The notes below the pieces were generated by a model that saw only the letters and a program-made list of their open reading frames with translations, was not told where the DNA came from and did no database searches. 64,000 bases of DNA, taken from Nocardia sp. CDC159 (GTDB lineage: Bacteria > Actinomycetota > Actinomycetes > Mycobacteriales > Mycobacteriaceae). A program made the position numbers and the translations under genes. This document shows positions 1-14,000 of the stretch, piece by piece. The stretch's first letter is position 1. Each line of letters starts with the position of its first letter. The stretch spans positions 1-64,000 of the forward strand of contig NZ_JAMRXH010000005.1 in the NCBI RefSeq assembly GCF_023740735.1, read 5' to 3'.

Positions 1-196
1 TCGCCATCCACCAACGCTCCGACGTCTGCGCCGTCCCCGCCGCCGGCGTCGTCGCCGAGGCCATGGTCGCCCTCGTCCTCGCCCAGGCCGCACTCGAGAA
101 ATTCGGCGGCGACTCACTGCCCGAGACGGTCGACAACATCACTAGCTACCTGAAACGGATCAACGCGCGCCCGCATATCCCGGGCACCGTGACGTC

Positions 197-200
<4 letters not shown>
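1..200 (+). CDS. aroC: Chorismate synthase, C-terminal end (partial)
   Basis: The 3' end of chorismate synthase, which converts 5-enolpyruvylshikimate-3-phosphate to chorismate with reduced FMN. Reading from base 3, the frame gives a C-terminus with the [20 protein letters not shown] block, typical of the FMN-binding end of AroC, and ends with HIPGTVTS and TGA at 198-200. The start lies outside the window. The stop overlaps the aroK start by four bases (ATGA at 197-200), so the two genes are probably translationally coupled in one shikimate operon. Confidence 0.9.
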
Positions 201-2681
<2,481 letters not shown>

Positions 2682-2734
2682 GTCCGCTGAGCGGAGTTCC
2701 CGGGAAATCCGCCACGCGCCCCGATACCTAGTAC

Positions 2735-2757
2735 TACTATCCCTAGCAGATCTAGGG
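2735..2757 (+). promoter_or_regulatory. Promoter with PadR-type operator
   Basis: A -10-like TACTAT at 2735-2740 is followed directly by a perfect inverted repeat, CCCTAG (2741-2746), five bases, CTAGGG (2752-2757). It lies 18 bp upstream of the PadR gene. The placement over the likely transcription start suggests autorepression by the PadR protein; this is inferred from position and symmetry. Confidence 0.5.
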
Positions 2758-2775
2758 TCGAGTGCGGGAGGACGG

Positions 2776-3141
2776 GTGCACATACCCAAGGACCTGGTGG
2801 CGGCGTCGGCGACGCCGCTGGTCCTCGGCCTGCTCGCGCGCGGGGACAGCTACGGCTACGCGATCCTCAAGCAGGTGGCGGACCTGTCCGGCGGCCAGCT
2901 CGAGTGGAACGACGGGCTGCTCTACCCCCTGCTGCATCGCCTGGAACGGCTCGGGCACATCGAATCGTTCTGGGCCACGTCCGAGGGCGGCCGTCGGCGC
3001 AAGTACTACCGGATCACCGATCAGGGCCGCGCCGAACTGGCCGAACATCAACGGCAGTGGCGGGCCGTGCTGTCCGCGCTGCGGGGCGTCTGGCAGACGA
3101 CGCAGGACGGCCTGCTGCCGACACGACTGGTGGAGGGGTAA
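2776..3141 (+). CDS. PadR-family transcriptional regulator
   Basis: A 121-residue winged-helix regulator of the PadR type. It shows the family's GDSYGYAILKQV helix, the recognition region WNDGLLYPLLHRLERLG and the wing EGGRRRKYYRITDQG, followed by a C-terminal dimerisation helix (QGRAELAEHQRQWRAVLSAL). The GTG start at 2776 follows GGAGG at 2768-2772. It sits two bases upstream of a membrane protein with a permease-prefix domain, a very common pairing in actinobacteria in which the PadR protein controls the two-gene unit. The inverted repeat just upstream is the likely autoregulatory site. The inducer is unknown. Confidence 0.9.
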   Translation: MHIPKDLVAASATPLVLGLLARGDSYGYAILKQVADLSGGQLEWNDGLLYPLLHRLERLGHIESFWATSEGGRRRKYYRITDQGRAELAEHQRQWRAVLSALRGVWQTTQDGLLPTRLVEG

Positions 3142-3143
3142 CG

Positions 3144-4505
3144 GTGGCCGAGGACCGTCCGGACGATCTCGAACGCCAGATCGCCGAGTGGCGCGGGTAC
3201 ATGCGCCGCCGCGGCACGGTGCACAGCACCGACGCCGACGAGCTCGAGGATCACCTGCGCAGCACCATCACCGAACTCACCGGCCTCGGCCTGCGGCCGG
3301 ACGAGGCGTTCCTCGTCGCGGTGAAACGCCTGGGCAGCGTGGACGAGCTCGCGCGCGAATTCGCCCGGGAACACTCCGGGCGACTGTGGAAACAGCTCGT
3401 CCTGACCGACGACCCGGCCACCCCGCGCGCCCGCGGCGCACGCTCCGAGCTGCGCACCATGATCGCGTGTGCGGCCGCCGCCGCCATCGCGATCAAGGCG
3501 CCCACGCTGTTCGGCGCGAGTTTCGACGACGACTTCTACGCCAGAAACCTCGCCCTGTTCGCCTTCACACCACTGGCCGCCTACTTCGCGATCGGACGGC
3601 GGCTGCGCCCCATCACCGTCGCGCTGCTGGCGCTGTGGTTCGTCCTGGGCGCGGTCGGCGCCAACGCCTACCCACTGCGCGAGGACTCGCAGTCGATCGT
3701 GCTGACCGCCATCCATCTCCCGATCGCGCTGTGGCTGATGACCGGGGTCGCCTATGCCGGGGGTGACTGGCGCTCGCAGCGCAAACGGATGGATTTCATC
3801 CGGTTCACCGGCGAATGGTTCGTCTACTTCGTGCTCATCGCCCTCGGCGGCGGCGTGCTGATCGGCTTCACCGTGGGCACCTTCGACGCCATCGGCATCG
3901 ACGCCGAGGAGGCCGTATCGAATTGGCTGTTGCCGTGCGGCGGGACGGCGGCGGTCGTGGTCGCGGCCCGGCTGGTGGAGGCGAAACAGAACGTCATCGA
4001 GAACATCGCCCCGGTCCTGACCAAGATCTTCACGCCCCTGTTCACCGCGGTGCTGCTGGCGCTGCTGATCGGAATCGGCCTGAGCAGCACCGGCATCGAC
4101 GTGCGGCGCGAGGTGCTCATCCTGTTCGATCTGCTGCTGGCCGTGGTGCTCGCGCTTCTGCTCTACTCCCTGTCGGCTCGCGACCCGCTGGCCGAGCCCG
4201 GATGGTTCGACCGACTGCAGCTGGCGCTGGTCGTCAGCGCCCTGCTGGTCGACATCCTGGTGCTGGTCGCGATCACCGGCCGCATCACCGAATGGGGTTC
4301 CACCCCCAACAAGCTCGCGGCCCTGGGCGAGAATCTCATCCTGCTGACCAATCTCGCCTGGTCGGCCTGGCTGCTGTTCGCCTTTCTCCGCCGCAGGCTG
4401 CCCTTCGCGCGGCTCGACCGCTGGCAGACCAATTACGTTGTGGTGTACGCCGTCTGGGCCTGGATCGTCGTGCTGGCCTTTCCCCCGCTGTTCGGGTTCG
4501 AGTAG
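3144..4505 (+). CDS. Polytopic membrane protein with permease-prefix domain
   Basis: 453 residues from a GTG start two bases after the PadR stop. Residues 1-95 are a soluble helical domain (DDLERQIAEWRGYMRRRG through DEAFLVAVKRLGS) of the permease prefix domain 1 type seen in PadR partners. About ten hydrophobic segments follow from residue 105 to the end, and the protein ends in FPPLFGFE. No catalytic motif is evident. It probably forms a two-gene unit with the PadR regulator, perhaps sensing envelope or drug stress, but the substrate or activity cannot be told from sequence. Confidence 0.75.
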   Translation: MAEDRPDDLERQIAEWRGYMRRRGTVHSTDADELEDHLRSTITELTGLGLRPDEAFLVAVKRLGSVDELAREFAREHSGRLWKQLVLTDDPATPRARGARSELRTMIACAAAAAIAIKAPTLFGASFDDDFYARNLALFAFTPLAAYFAIGRRLRPITVALLALWFVLGAVGANAYPLREDSQSIVLTAIHLPIALWLMTGVAYAGGDWRSQRKRMDFIRFTGEWFVYFVLIALGGGVLIGFTVGTFDAIGIDAEEAVSNWLLPCGGTAAVVVAARLVEAKQNVIENIAPVLTKIFTPLFTAVLLALLIGIGLSSTGIDVRREVLILFDLLLAVVLALLLYSLSARDPLAEPGWFDRLQLALVVSALLVDILVLVAITGRITEWGSTPNKLAALGENLILLTNLAWSAWLLFAFLRRRLPFARLDRWQTNYVVVYAVWAWIVVLAFPPLFGFE

Positions 4506-4559
4506 CACCGCGGAACATTCGTCCAAGACACCGCGGCCGAAATCGGTCATGGTAGAGGC

Positions 4560-5381
4560 ATGCCCAGCTACCGACCCGCCGCCACGGAGGCCGATATGGA
4601 GGACGGCTGGGAGGTCGTCCTGCCTGTCGGCGGTAGCCCGCTCGACGGCGTCCAGATGGCCGGGTATCGCGATATCCGCGCCGCGGGCCTGGACATGCGG
4701 GTACGCCCCCAGCCGGTCGTGGTGGTCGTCATCGGCCTCGGCGACGACCCGATGACGATCGAGGGCCCGGCCGGTCGGCGATCGCTGACCAGTCTCGTCG
4801 CCGCCCTGTCGCCGGGCACCGCCCGCATCCGCGGCGAGCGCGTCGAATGCATCGAGATGCGCCTGTCCCCCGCGGCCGCCCATGCGCTGCTCGGGGTGTC
4901 CCTGCGCGAACTGGACGGCACGGTCACCGGTCTCGACGAGCTGTGGGGCGGCCACGAACAGGGCCTGCGCGAGCGTCTGACCACGGCCGCGACGTGGCAG
5001 GATCGCCTCGCGCTGCTGAACGGCTTCCTCGCCCAGCGCGCCGAACGCGCGCCGTCGATGACGCCGGAGGTCGCCGCCGCCTGGGAGCGGATCGTGGCCC
5101 AACGTGGCCGGGTGGCCGTCGGCGACCTCGCCGCGTCCTTCGGCTGGAGCCGCAAGCGACTGTGGTCCAAATTCGCCGCCGAGATCGGCCTCACGCCCAA
5201 ACGCGCCGCGATGCTGGTCCGGTTCGACCACGCCGCCCGGGCGCTCACCGCCGGTGCTGACGTCACCGATGTGGCCCTGGCCTGCGGCTATGCCGACCAA
5301 TCCCATCTGCATCGCGACGTCGTGGGCTTCGCGGGCTGCACGCCCCGCGCGCTGGCGGGCAGGGCGGGTTCCACCGTCTGA
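4560..5381 (+). CDS. AraC-family transcriptional regulator
   Basis: 273 residues. The N-terminal 150 form a sensor-like domain without a recognisable ligand motif. Residues 165-265 form the AraC/XylS double helix-turn-helix: GDLAASFGWSRKRLWSKFAAE is the first HTH, and DVALACGYADQSHLHRDVVGF with the PRAL ending is the second. It lies upstream of and in the same direction as an O-methyltransferase, which it may regulate. The effector is unknown. Confidence 0.88.
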   Translation: MPSYRPAATEADMEDGWEVVLPVGGSPLDGVQMAGYRDIRAAGLDMRVRPQPVVVVVIGLGDDPMTIEGPAGRRSLTSLVAALSPGTARIRGERVECIEMRLSPAAAHALLGVSLRELDGTVTGLDELWGGHEQGLRERLTTAATWQDRLALLNGFLAQRAERAPSMTPEVAAAWERIVAQRGRVAVGDLAASFGWSRKRLWSKFAAEIGLTPKRAAMLVRFDHAARALTAGADVTDVALACGYADQSHLHRDVVGFAGCTPRALAGRAGSTV

Positions 5382-5545
5382 TCCGAGACGAAATCAGCTC
5401 GCGGCGACCGTAATCGCGGATCGCCGCGCCGAATGCGGACCCGAGTGGCCGCACCGACGATTCGCGCGCCTTCGCACGACGACACCCGAGACCGGTGATC
5501 GCCATGGCTGGCGCGTGCCATCGAAACGAGAGGAAGGAAAACCCG

Positions 5546-6607
5546 GTGGACACCGATACTCGAACGGCGACCATCCCCGACCGCGAGCTGGTCGTCAGGC
5601 TCGCCTTCGGCAGTATGGCCGCGCAGACCCTGCGCGCCGCGGTCCGGCTGCGCGTGATCGAGGCGTTCGGCGCTGCGCCGCGCAAAGCCGCGGAGGTGGC
5701 GGCCGACCTCGGCACGGACCCCCAGGCCACCACCCGGCTGCTGCGCGCGCTGGCCGGTCTCGGCCTGCTGCGCGAACACGCCCCCGGGGAGTTCGCACCG
5801 ACCGGCGCGGGCGCTCTGCTCGACACCGAGCGCCCCGACTCACTCGCCTCCTTCGTGCGTATGTTCACCGAGCCCGCCATCATTCGCGCCTGGGAACATC
5901 TCGACGCCAGCATCCGCACCGGCGAGATCGCATTCGACACCGTCTTCGGCACCGACTTCTTCGGCCACCTCGCGCAGCACCCCGAGCTGTCCGCCGCATT
6001 CAACGCGGCGATGAGCCAGGCCGTCAGTGGGGTGGCCGCGGTGCTCCCCCACCGCTACGACTTCGGCCGGTTCACCTCGGTCACCGATGTGGGCGGCGGT
6101 GACGGAACGCTGCTGGCCGGTGTGCTCGCCGCACACCCGGGCCTCACCGGCGTCGTCTTCGACACCACCGAGGGCCTGGCCCAGGCCCCGAAAACCCTGG
6201 AGCGCCAGGGTCTCACGGACCGCTGCGCCCTGATCGCCGGAGACTTCTTCCGCTCGGTTCCGCAGGGCTCGGATCTCTACCTGATCAAGAGCGTCCTGCA
6301 CGACTGGACCGACGAACAGGCGGTCACCATCCTCACCCACTGTCGCGCGGTGCTGCCGCCCGGCGGCCGCGTCCTGATCGTAGAACCCGTACTACCCGAG
6401 GTCGTCGACGCCGAGGCCGACGTCACCGACGCCGGAATCACCTACCTGAGCGACCTCAACATGCTCGTGAACGTCGGCGGGCGCGAACGCACCCGCGCCG
6501 ACTTCGACGACGTGTGCCACCGTGCCGGCCTGACGATCACATCGGTCACCGAACTCATCGACGCCGCTCCGTATTTTCTTCTCGAGGCCGAAGCCGACGT
6601 TCGATAG
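5546..6607 (+). CDS. SAM-dependent O-methyltransferase (plant/hydroxyindole O-methyltransferase type)
   Basis: 353 residues of the two-domain O-methyltransferase family: an N-terminal winged-helix dimerisation domain (AFGSMAAQTLRAAVRLRVIEAF; KAAEVAADLG; TRLLRALAGLGLL) and a C-terminal Rossmann domain. The SAM motif is VTDVGGGDGTLLAGVLAAHP, and LIKSVLHDWTDEQAVTIL carries the family's catalytic-region histidine. I place the start at GTG 5546, preceded by AGGAAGGA; an in-frame ATG upstream at 5504 lacks this spacing. The acceptor is unknown, probably a phenolic or other small secondary metabolite. A hairpin terminator follows. A related methyltransferase lies at 17.9 kb on the minus strand. Confidence 0.85.
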   Translation: MDTDTRTATIPDRELVVRLAFGSMAAQTLRAAVRLRVIEAFGAAPRKAAEVAADLGTDPQATTRLLRALAGLGLLREHAPGEFAPTGAGALLDTERPDSLASFVRMFTEPAIIRAWEHLDASIRTGEIAFDTVFGTDFFGHLAQHPELSAAFNAAMSQAVSGVAAVLPHRYDFGRFTSVTDVGGGDGTLLAGVLAAHPGLTGVVFDTTEGLAQAPKTLERQGLTDRCALIAGDFFRSVPQGSDLYLIKSVLHDWTDEQAVTILTHCRAVLPPGGRVLIVEPVLPEVVDAEADVTDAGITYLSDLNMLVNVGGRERTRADFDDVCHRAGLTITSVTELIDAAPYFLLEAEADVR

Positions 6608-6614
6608 CGACCGA

Positions 6615-6651
6615 AAGGGTCCGCGGCGAATGCCTCCGGTCGCGGACCCTT
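6615..6651 (+). terminator. Hairpin terminator after the O-methyltransferase
   Basis: A perfect 11-bp inverted repeat, AAGGGTCCGCG (6615-6625) and CGCGGACCCTT (6641-6651), with a 15-base loop, starting 8 bp after the methyltransferase stop. There is no long T-tract, as is usual in actinobacteria. Confidence 0.7.
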
Positions 6652-6774
6652 GGATAGCTCACGGCCTTCGGCCCCCTCGCGGGTGGGTCGCGACCCCACG
6701 CGGCTGCGCCGGCCCCCACCGACCGATCCGGACGATTCGGCCGCGCGCTGGCGGCGCGCCGGTCTGGTTCCGAC

Positions 6775-6993
6775 ATGACGGCCGACGCTCGCGATCTGGC
6801 CGAGACGCGCGAATTCCTCGTTCGCTGGTCCGAGGTGATCGACGCCGTCGACGCGCAGAGCCGGGCGCGATTGCTCAACGCGCTACTGGCCGACGCGGCC
6901 GCCTATCCCCGGATCACCGATCACGACGGCACCGGCTGGCATCCGCACTCTCGAGACGACGACGTGCACCTGGCCGCCGTGATGGCGCGGTGA
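6775..6993 (+). CDS. N-terminal half of a CGNR zinc-finger regulator (ABATE-like fragment)
   Basis: 72 residues. The helical segment with NALLADAAAYPRITDHDG and HLAAVMAR resembles the region just before the zinc finger of CGNR-family stress regulators. The frame ends at TGA 6991-6993, exactly where an intact protein would continue into the helix leading to the finger. The expected continuation (VTVGAAAKHLTRFGMHRLG) is in the -1 frame, starting with the GTG at 6990 (GTGA overlap). Either one base has been lost and this is a broken gene, or the two halves are made as coupled separate proteins. The fragment is also short at its N-terminus compared with full ABATE domains. Confidence 0.5.
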   Translation: MTADARDLAETREFLVRWSEVIDAVDAQSRARLLNALLADAAAYPRITDHDGTGWHPHSRDDDVHLAAVMAR

Positions 6994-7172
6994 CGGTGGG
7001 GGCCGCCGCGAAGCATCTGACCCGGTTCGGCATGCATCGACTCGGCCGCCGCGCGCTCACCGACTGCGGGCGAGCATCCATCGACACCACCCGAGGTGGT
7101 CGCCAGCGCTACTGCACTCGAGCCTGTGCGAATCGCGATGCGGTCCGCCGGCACCGGGCCAGGCGCGGGTAG
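6990..7172 (+). CDS. C-terminal CGNR zinc finger, separate frame
   Basis: 60 residues from GTG 6990, overlapping the preceding stop by four bases. The sequence has the zinc-finger layout LTDCGRASIDTTRGGRQRYC, then TRACANRDAVRRHRARRG. The two CxxC-type cysteine pairs and the CANRDAVRRHRAR end are the CGNR signature, here with CANR in place of CGNR. The family binds DNA or RNA and regulates stress or antibiotic genes. See the preceding entry for the frame break. A sequencing error in one base would merge the two into one gene of roughly 130 codons. Confidence 0.6.
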   Translation: MTVGAAAKHLTRFGMHRLGRRALTDCGRASIDTTRGGRQRYCTRACANRDAVRRHRARRG

Positions 7173-7173
7173 G

Positions 7174-7650
7174 TCAGGCGGCGGACGGGGTCGGCTGAAT
7201 GGGTGCGGTGGTCTCCGCCTTCCGCGTTTCCCGGCCGACCAGGAACCGGCCGAGCGCGACGCCCGCCATGGCGGGGACGAAGATCAGCAGGATGATGAAG
7301 GCCGCGGCCGAGGTGAGTTCGAAGAACAGGCCGTTGCCGCCGAGATCGAATTTGGGGACGAAGTCGAGCAGCCAGGACACCAGACCGCTGCCCAGACCCC
7401 CGGCCACACCGGCCTTCAGCCAGCGCATGGTGAGGTCGGCGCCGCCGCGCTCCGGATCGGGATTGGCGCGGCGGTCGGCGCGCCCGTCGATCAGGCCCCA
7501 GGCGAGACCGGCCGCGATCATGACGATCAGGCACAGCGTCCGCATCCACGCACCGTGCGTCGGCGAGTAGACCATCCCGAAGCCCAGCACGGTCCGCAGG
7601 AACACCGTCAGCGTCCCGAGGACTGTGGCGCGCAACACCCACGCATTCAT
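7174..7650 (-). CDS. Small four-helix membrane protein (B-4DMT-like)
   Basis: About 158 residues with four hydrophobic segments (ATVLGTLTVFLRTVLGFGM; LCLIVMIAAGLAWGLI; LKAGVAGGLGSGLVSWLLDFV; FIILLIFVPAMAGVALGRFL) and a polar C-terminus. It resembles the small actinobacterial proteins annotated as B-4DMT family transporters, a name I recall rather than checked. I prefer the ATG at 7650 because GGGTGG precedes it at suitable distance; an in-frame ATG at 7659 would add three residues. It lies downstream of aroE on the same strand. Substrate unknown. Confidence 0.7.
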   Translation of the reverse strand: MNAWVLRATVLGTLTVFLRTVLGFGMVYSPTHGAWMRTLCLIVMIAAGLAWGLIDGRADRRANPDPERGGADLTMRWLKAGVAGGLGSGLVSWLLDFVPKFDLGGNGLFFELTSAAAFIILLIFVPAMAGVALGRFLVGRETRKAETTAPIQPTPSAA

Positions 7651-7722
7651 GTCGACCACCCTAACCTGCCGGGGAACTCCGAAAAACAGTAACCGGTTAT
7701 CGAAACACCCTCGCGCCGTGGC

Positions 7723-8544
7723 TCACTGCTCGAGCGCGGCCGCCATCGCCGCGCGTGGCGCGGGCCGACCCGTGAACTGTTCGACCTGTCCGTACGCCTG
7801 ATTCAGCAGCATCTGCAGCCCGCTGATCACGGTGTGCCCCGCGCGCGTCACGGCCGCCGCCAACGGTGTCGGCCACGGGTCGTAGATGGCGTCGAGCACG
7901 ACCGGCGCGGCGGCGACCGCCGCGGCGACGGCGGCGGCCCCCTCGGCCGGCACCGTGCTCACCACCGCGTCGGCATCCGCGCACACCCCGCGCAGCGTCT
8001 CGGCCTCGAAGCCGATCACCGAGACCGTCATGCCCAGTCGTTCGGCCAGTTCCCGCGTACTCGCGGCCCGCCCGGCAGAGCGCGCGACGACCGTGACGGC
8101 CCGTGCGCCCAGCTCCGACAGCGCCAACAGCGCGGGCCGGGCCGTACCCCCGGCCCCCAGCACCACGGCCCGCTCGACCTTCTCGACCCCGCCGCCCTGC
8201 AGCGCGCCGCGCACCCCGTCGACATCGGTGCAGTCCGCACGCCACCCATTCGCGGTGCGTACCAGCGTATTCGCCGACTCCGCGAGCACCGCCCGCTCGG
8301 TTCGCTCGGCGGCGTACGCGAGGGCGGCCACCTTCCCGGGCATGGTCACCGACAGGCCGACCCATTCCGGTCCGAGCCCGTCGACCAGGCCGGGCAACTG
8401 CTCGGCGGTGCACTCGATGCGCTCATAGCTCCAGTTCAGCCCGAGCGCCCGATAGGCCGCCAGATGCAGTTGGGGCGAGCGCGAATGCGAAATCGGGCTG
8501 CCCAGGACGGCCGCTCGGCGGGCCGGGTCAGTTTCCTTTGCCAC
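7723..8544 (-). CDS. aroE: Shikimate dehydrogenase
   Basis: Reduces 3-dehydroshikimate to shikimate with NADPH. 273 residues from GTG 8544. Motifs visible are GSPISHSRSPQLHLAAYRAL (shikimate-binding serines), VTMPGK with the catalytic lysine, ADCTDVDG and the dinucleotide-binding VVLGAGGTARPALLAL. It overlaps the end of mltG by 17 bp and is last in the alaS-ruvX-mltG-aroE run, the same order as in mycobacteria. Its position away from aroC-aroK-aroB is normal for the group. Confidence 0.9.
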   Translation of the reverse strand: MAKETDPARRAAVLGSPISHSRSPQLHLAAYRALGLNWSYERIECTAEQLPGLVDGLGPEWVGLSVTMPGKVAALAYAAERTERAVLAESANTLVRTANGWRADCTDVDGVRGALQGGGVEKVERAVVLGAGGTARPALLALSELGARAVTVVARSAGRAASTRELAERLGMTVSVIGFEAETLRGVCADADAVVSTVPAEGAAAVAAAVAAAPVVLDAIYDPWPTPLAAAVTRAGHTVISGLQMLLNQAYGQVEQFTGRPAPRAAMAAALEQ

Positions 8545-10246
8545 TGTCGAGAATTCCGCTCTGCTGGGCGCGCACCACATTGCGCAGATGTTCGGAGTAG
8601 CTGTCGGTGAACAGGGTGGTGCCCTGCTTGTCGACGGTCACGAAGTACCGCCACGGCCCCGGCGCCGGTTCCTCCATCGCCCGTAGCGCCTCCAGCGACG
8701 GCGAGGAGATCGGCGTCGCGGGCAGGCCGGTCATGGCATAGGTGTTCCAGGGCGTCTCCCGCGCCCGGTCGGCATCGGTCGTGGCAACCTCGGTGCGGTC
8801 GAGGTTGTAGTTCACCGTCGAGTCGAATTCCAGCTTCTCGTTGGCGGCCAGCCGATTCACGATCACCCGGGCCACCTTGGACATGTCGTTGGGCCGCGCC
8901 TCGCGTTCGACCAGCGATGCGGCGATCAGCGTCTGATACGGATTCATGCCGTTGGCCCCGCCCGCCTGCAGCAGCCCCGTCGACTCGTAGCGGCTCGCGC
9001 TCTGGGTGATCAGCTGATTCAGGATCTGCGTCGGGCTGCCGGTGGGGTCGAAGTCCAGCGTGCCCGCGGCGATCAGCCCCTCGAGCTGATGGCTGCGATC
9101 GGGCACCCTGCGCACCGCGTCCAGCGCCCAGGCGGGCACGCCCAGGGCGGCCAGATCGGTGCTCGCCCCGGCCGCGTCGAGTTGCTCGGCGGTGACGCAC
9201 TTCTTCTCCGCCCCGGTCCCCATGCAGCTGGCGTCGGCGATCATGCCGTAGATGCCCTGGTTGCGAGCGCCGGTGGTCACATCGAAGGAGTCGCGCAACC
9301 GCTTTCCCTCGGGGATCACGACGTTGCCGACCCGATTCTTCTTGTCCAGCAGCGCGGCCACGGCATCGACACCCTTGCTGTGCGTGGGCACCGCGTAATA
9401 GCCCGGCTGCACCGAGGTCATCCCCGGATTGTGCACGGCGGCCTCGTAGAACGCGCCGGTACTCGCGACGACACCCTTACCCGCCATGGTCTGGGCGATC
9501 TGCTCGGCGGTATCGCCGGAGCGCACCTGCACCACCGTCGCCGGACCCGCCGGACCCGCGAAATCCTCCGGTCCGCCCAGCTTGCCGATCAGCTTGTACC
9601 CCGCGTAGCCGCCCGCGGCCACGAACAGTACCGCGAAGACGCAGCCGAGGATCAGCAGATTGCGCCGCCGCCGCTTGCGTTCGGCCGCCTTGCGCGACGC
9701 CGCGCGCGAGCGGCGGCCGCGGGACTGTCCGCGCCCCGACCGCCCGCGACCGGCCCGACCGGATTCGCGCTCGTCCGAGCGACCACGGGCGCCGCCCTTG
9801 CGGGCCGGGACGTCATCCGGCGCGTGGTCCTCGTCCTCCCAGTCCTCGTGGTCGGCATCGTCCCACTCGGGGTGGTCGGCACGCCACTCACGCGTGCGGG
9901 GGTCGGCCTCCCAGTCGTGATCCTCGGCATCCCAGGGCTGCTCGTCGGTGTCCCAGTCGGCGGAGCGTGCCCGCCGACCGCGATCGCCCTCGACATCGCG
10001 CGCCGGCGCACGCCCGGGGACCGGCCGGGTCGGCCGCACCGGAGGCTCCTGATCGTCGGTGTAGCGCGGGATGACGGTGGTGTCGTCCTCGTAGTCGTCC
10101 CACTCGTCGGTGGACGCCGCATGCCGCGCACCACGGCCCCGGGGCGCCCGCTCGGCATCGCCCCAGTCGTAATCCGAGCGCCGGTAGCGCAGTTCCTCGG
10201 TGCGCTGCCGATATCGCTCCTCGGCACGGGCCCAGCGGTCGTTCAT
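8528..10246 (-). CDS. mltG: Endolytic murein transglycosylase MltG
   Basis: Membrane-anchored lytic transglycosylase that cleaves nascent peptidoglycan strands and may terminate chain growth. 572 residues. Residues 1-185 are a charged cytoplasmic segment rich in Asp, Arg and Gly. One membrane helix follows ([20 protein letters not shown], about 192-211), then the extracellular YceG/MltG domain with the [11 protein letters not shown] motif that carries the catalytic glutamate. The long acidic/basic N-terminus is typical of mycolata MltG proteins. The ATG start overlaps the ruvX stop by four bases. Confidence 0.9.
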   Translation of the reverse strand: MNDRWARAEERYRQRTEELRYRRSDYDWGDAERAPRGRGARHAASTDEWDDYEDDTTVIPRYTDDQEPPVRPTRPVPGRAPARDVEGDRGRRARSADWDTDEQPWDAEDHDWEADPRTREWRADHPEWDDADHEDWEDEDHAPDDVPARKGGARGRSDERESGRAGRGRSGRGQSRGRRSRAASRKAAERKRRRRNLLILGCVFAVLFVAAGGYAGYKLIGKLGGPEDFAGPAGPATVVQVRSGDTAEQIAQTMAGKGVVASTGAFYEAAVHNPGMTSVQPGYYAVPTHSKGVDAVAALLDKKNRVGNVVIPEGKRLRDSFDVTTGARNQGIYGMIADASCMGTGAEKKCVTAEQLDAAGASTDLAALGVPAWALDAVRRVPDRSHQLEGLIAAGTLDFDPTGSPTQILNQLITQSASRYESTGLLQAGGANGMNPYQTLIAASLVEREARPNDMSKVARVIVNRLAANEKLEFDSTVNYNLDRTEVATTDADRARETPWNTYAMTGLPATPISSPSLEALRAMEEPAPGPWRYFVTVDKQGTTLFTDSYSEHLRNVVRAQQSGILDSGKGN

Positions 10247-10805
10247 CCGACCACCGTCCCGCCTGCGTCACCGGCCGACTTCAACACCGCACTCCGTTCG
10301 TCCAACCATCCCTGCAGGATCGCCACGGCCGCTGCCTGATCGATCACCTGTCGCTGGCCACGCGCGCGAACTCCGCTGTCCCGCAATGCACGTGCTGCAG
10401 ATACCGTAGTCAAACGTTCGTCGGAAAGTCGTATCGGCACACCAGGAATCATGCGCCGCAAACGCTTCGCGAAGCTTGCGGCGATCTTGGCCGAGGAGCC
10501 GTTTTCCCCGCGTAGCGTGCGCGGAAGGCCGACGATCACCTCGACGGCCTCATACTCCCGCACAATTTCGGCAATTCTGATCAGGTCGACCGGCTCCGCC
10601 CCGCTGCGTTTGGCGCGCGCGACCGTTTCCACCGGGGTCGCCAAGACTCCGTCCGGATCGCTCGCGGCGACGCCGATACGGACCGAACCCACATCGATGC
10701 CGATGCGCCGCCCCCGGCCGGGATCGGTGTCGGCGCTGGGCCGCTCAGGTCCGATCCCGCCGGCGATCACCTTCTCCGACGTGTCCGAGTTCTCGGAACT
10801 GTCCA

Positions 10806-10806
<1 letters not shown>
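10243..10806 (-). CDS. ruvX: YqgF/RuvX-family putative Holliday junction resolvase
   Basis: 187 residues with an RNase H-like fold: [18 protein letters not shown] at the first strand with its conserved Asp, [15 protein letters not shown], and the [13 protein letters not shown] motif. The family is linked to Holliday junction resolution or pre-16S rRNA processing (YqgF). The N-terminal 35 residues are a polar lead not found in enterobacterial members. It starts one base inside the alaS stop (TGATG) and overlaps mltG by four bases. Confidence 0.9.
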
Positions 10807-13478
<2,672 letters not shown>

Positions 13479-14000
13479 CCAGCCTACCGGGCCAGGTCCA
13501 CCGGGTATTCCAGGGGACGGACAGTCCCGCGCGAAGCCGTGGCCGGGCACGGATGGGAAGTGTGAAACAGTGTTACTTAAATCACGTTACTACAAGTCTC
13601 GCTATATGTGATCCTGTTGTATGTGGAGGTAGCTGAGCAGTTGCCCAGCTTCGCGCCAGGGCACGAGGCCACGTCAGGTCCGGCAATGCCATCGGCCGGG
13701 ACAGAATTGGCGCCGCTTCGGCAGACCTCCCGGCAGTACCGGTCCGGCGGAGATATCGGCTCGAGGAAACGGTCCGAGATCTCCAGCGACGATGACTTCG
13801 CGGTCAGCGCCCATCCATGAGCGGCTAGCCGAGCAGCCATCCGCCGCACCGAGACCGTCGACGAAAGGATCCGGCCATCGACATTTCCGCTATGCGGTAG
13901 TCCGGGCATAATCTGAAATAGGAGTATTTCACCCCTGTTTTCAGGTACTCGGACTGCCCGACCGTAACCACAGATTTCTCATTCGCATTCAGGAGCAGGA
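13479..14000 (+). other. Intergenic region, AT-richer, no supported gene
   Basis: 522 bases between divergent alaS and the repeat-protein gene. Bases 13565-13635 are clearly richer in A and T than the surroundings and contain a short direct repeat (GTTAC at 13571 and 13584). It should carry the promoters of both flanking genes. Short open frames exist on both strands but lack convincing ribosome-binding sites or codon bias. Confidence 0.4.

Noticed and set aside
13577..13909. Minus-strand 110-codon frame and plus-strand 70-codon frame (13608-13820) in the alaS upstream gap
   Set aside because: No recognisable protein, no good ribosome-binding site and no clear codon bias.
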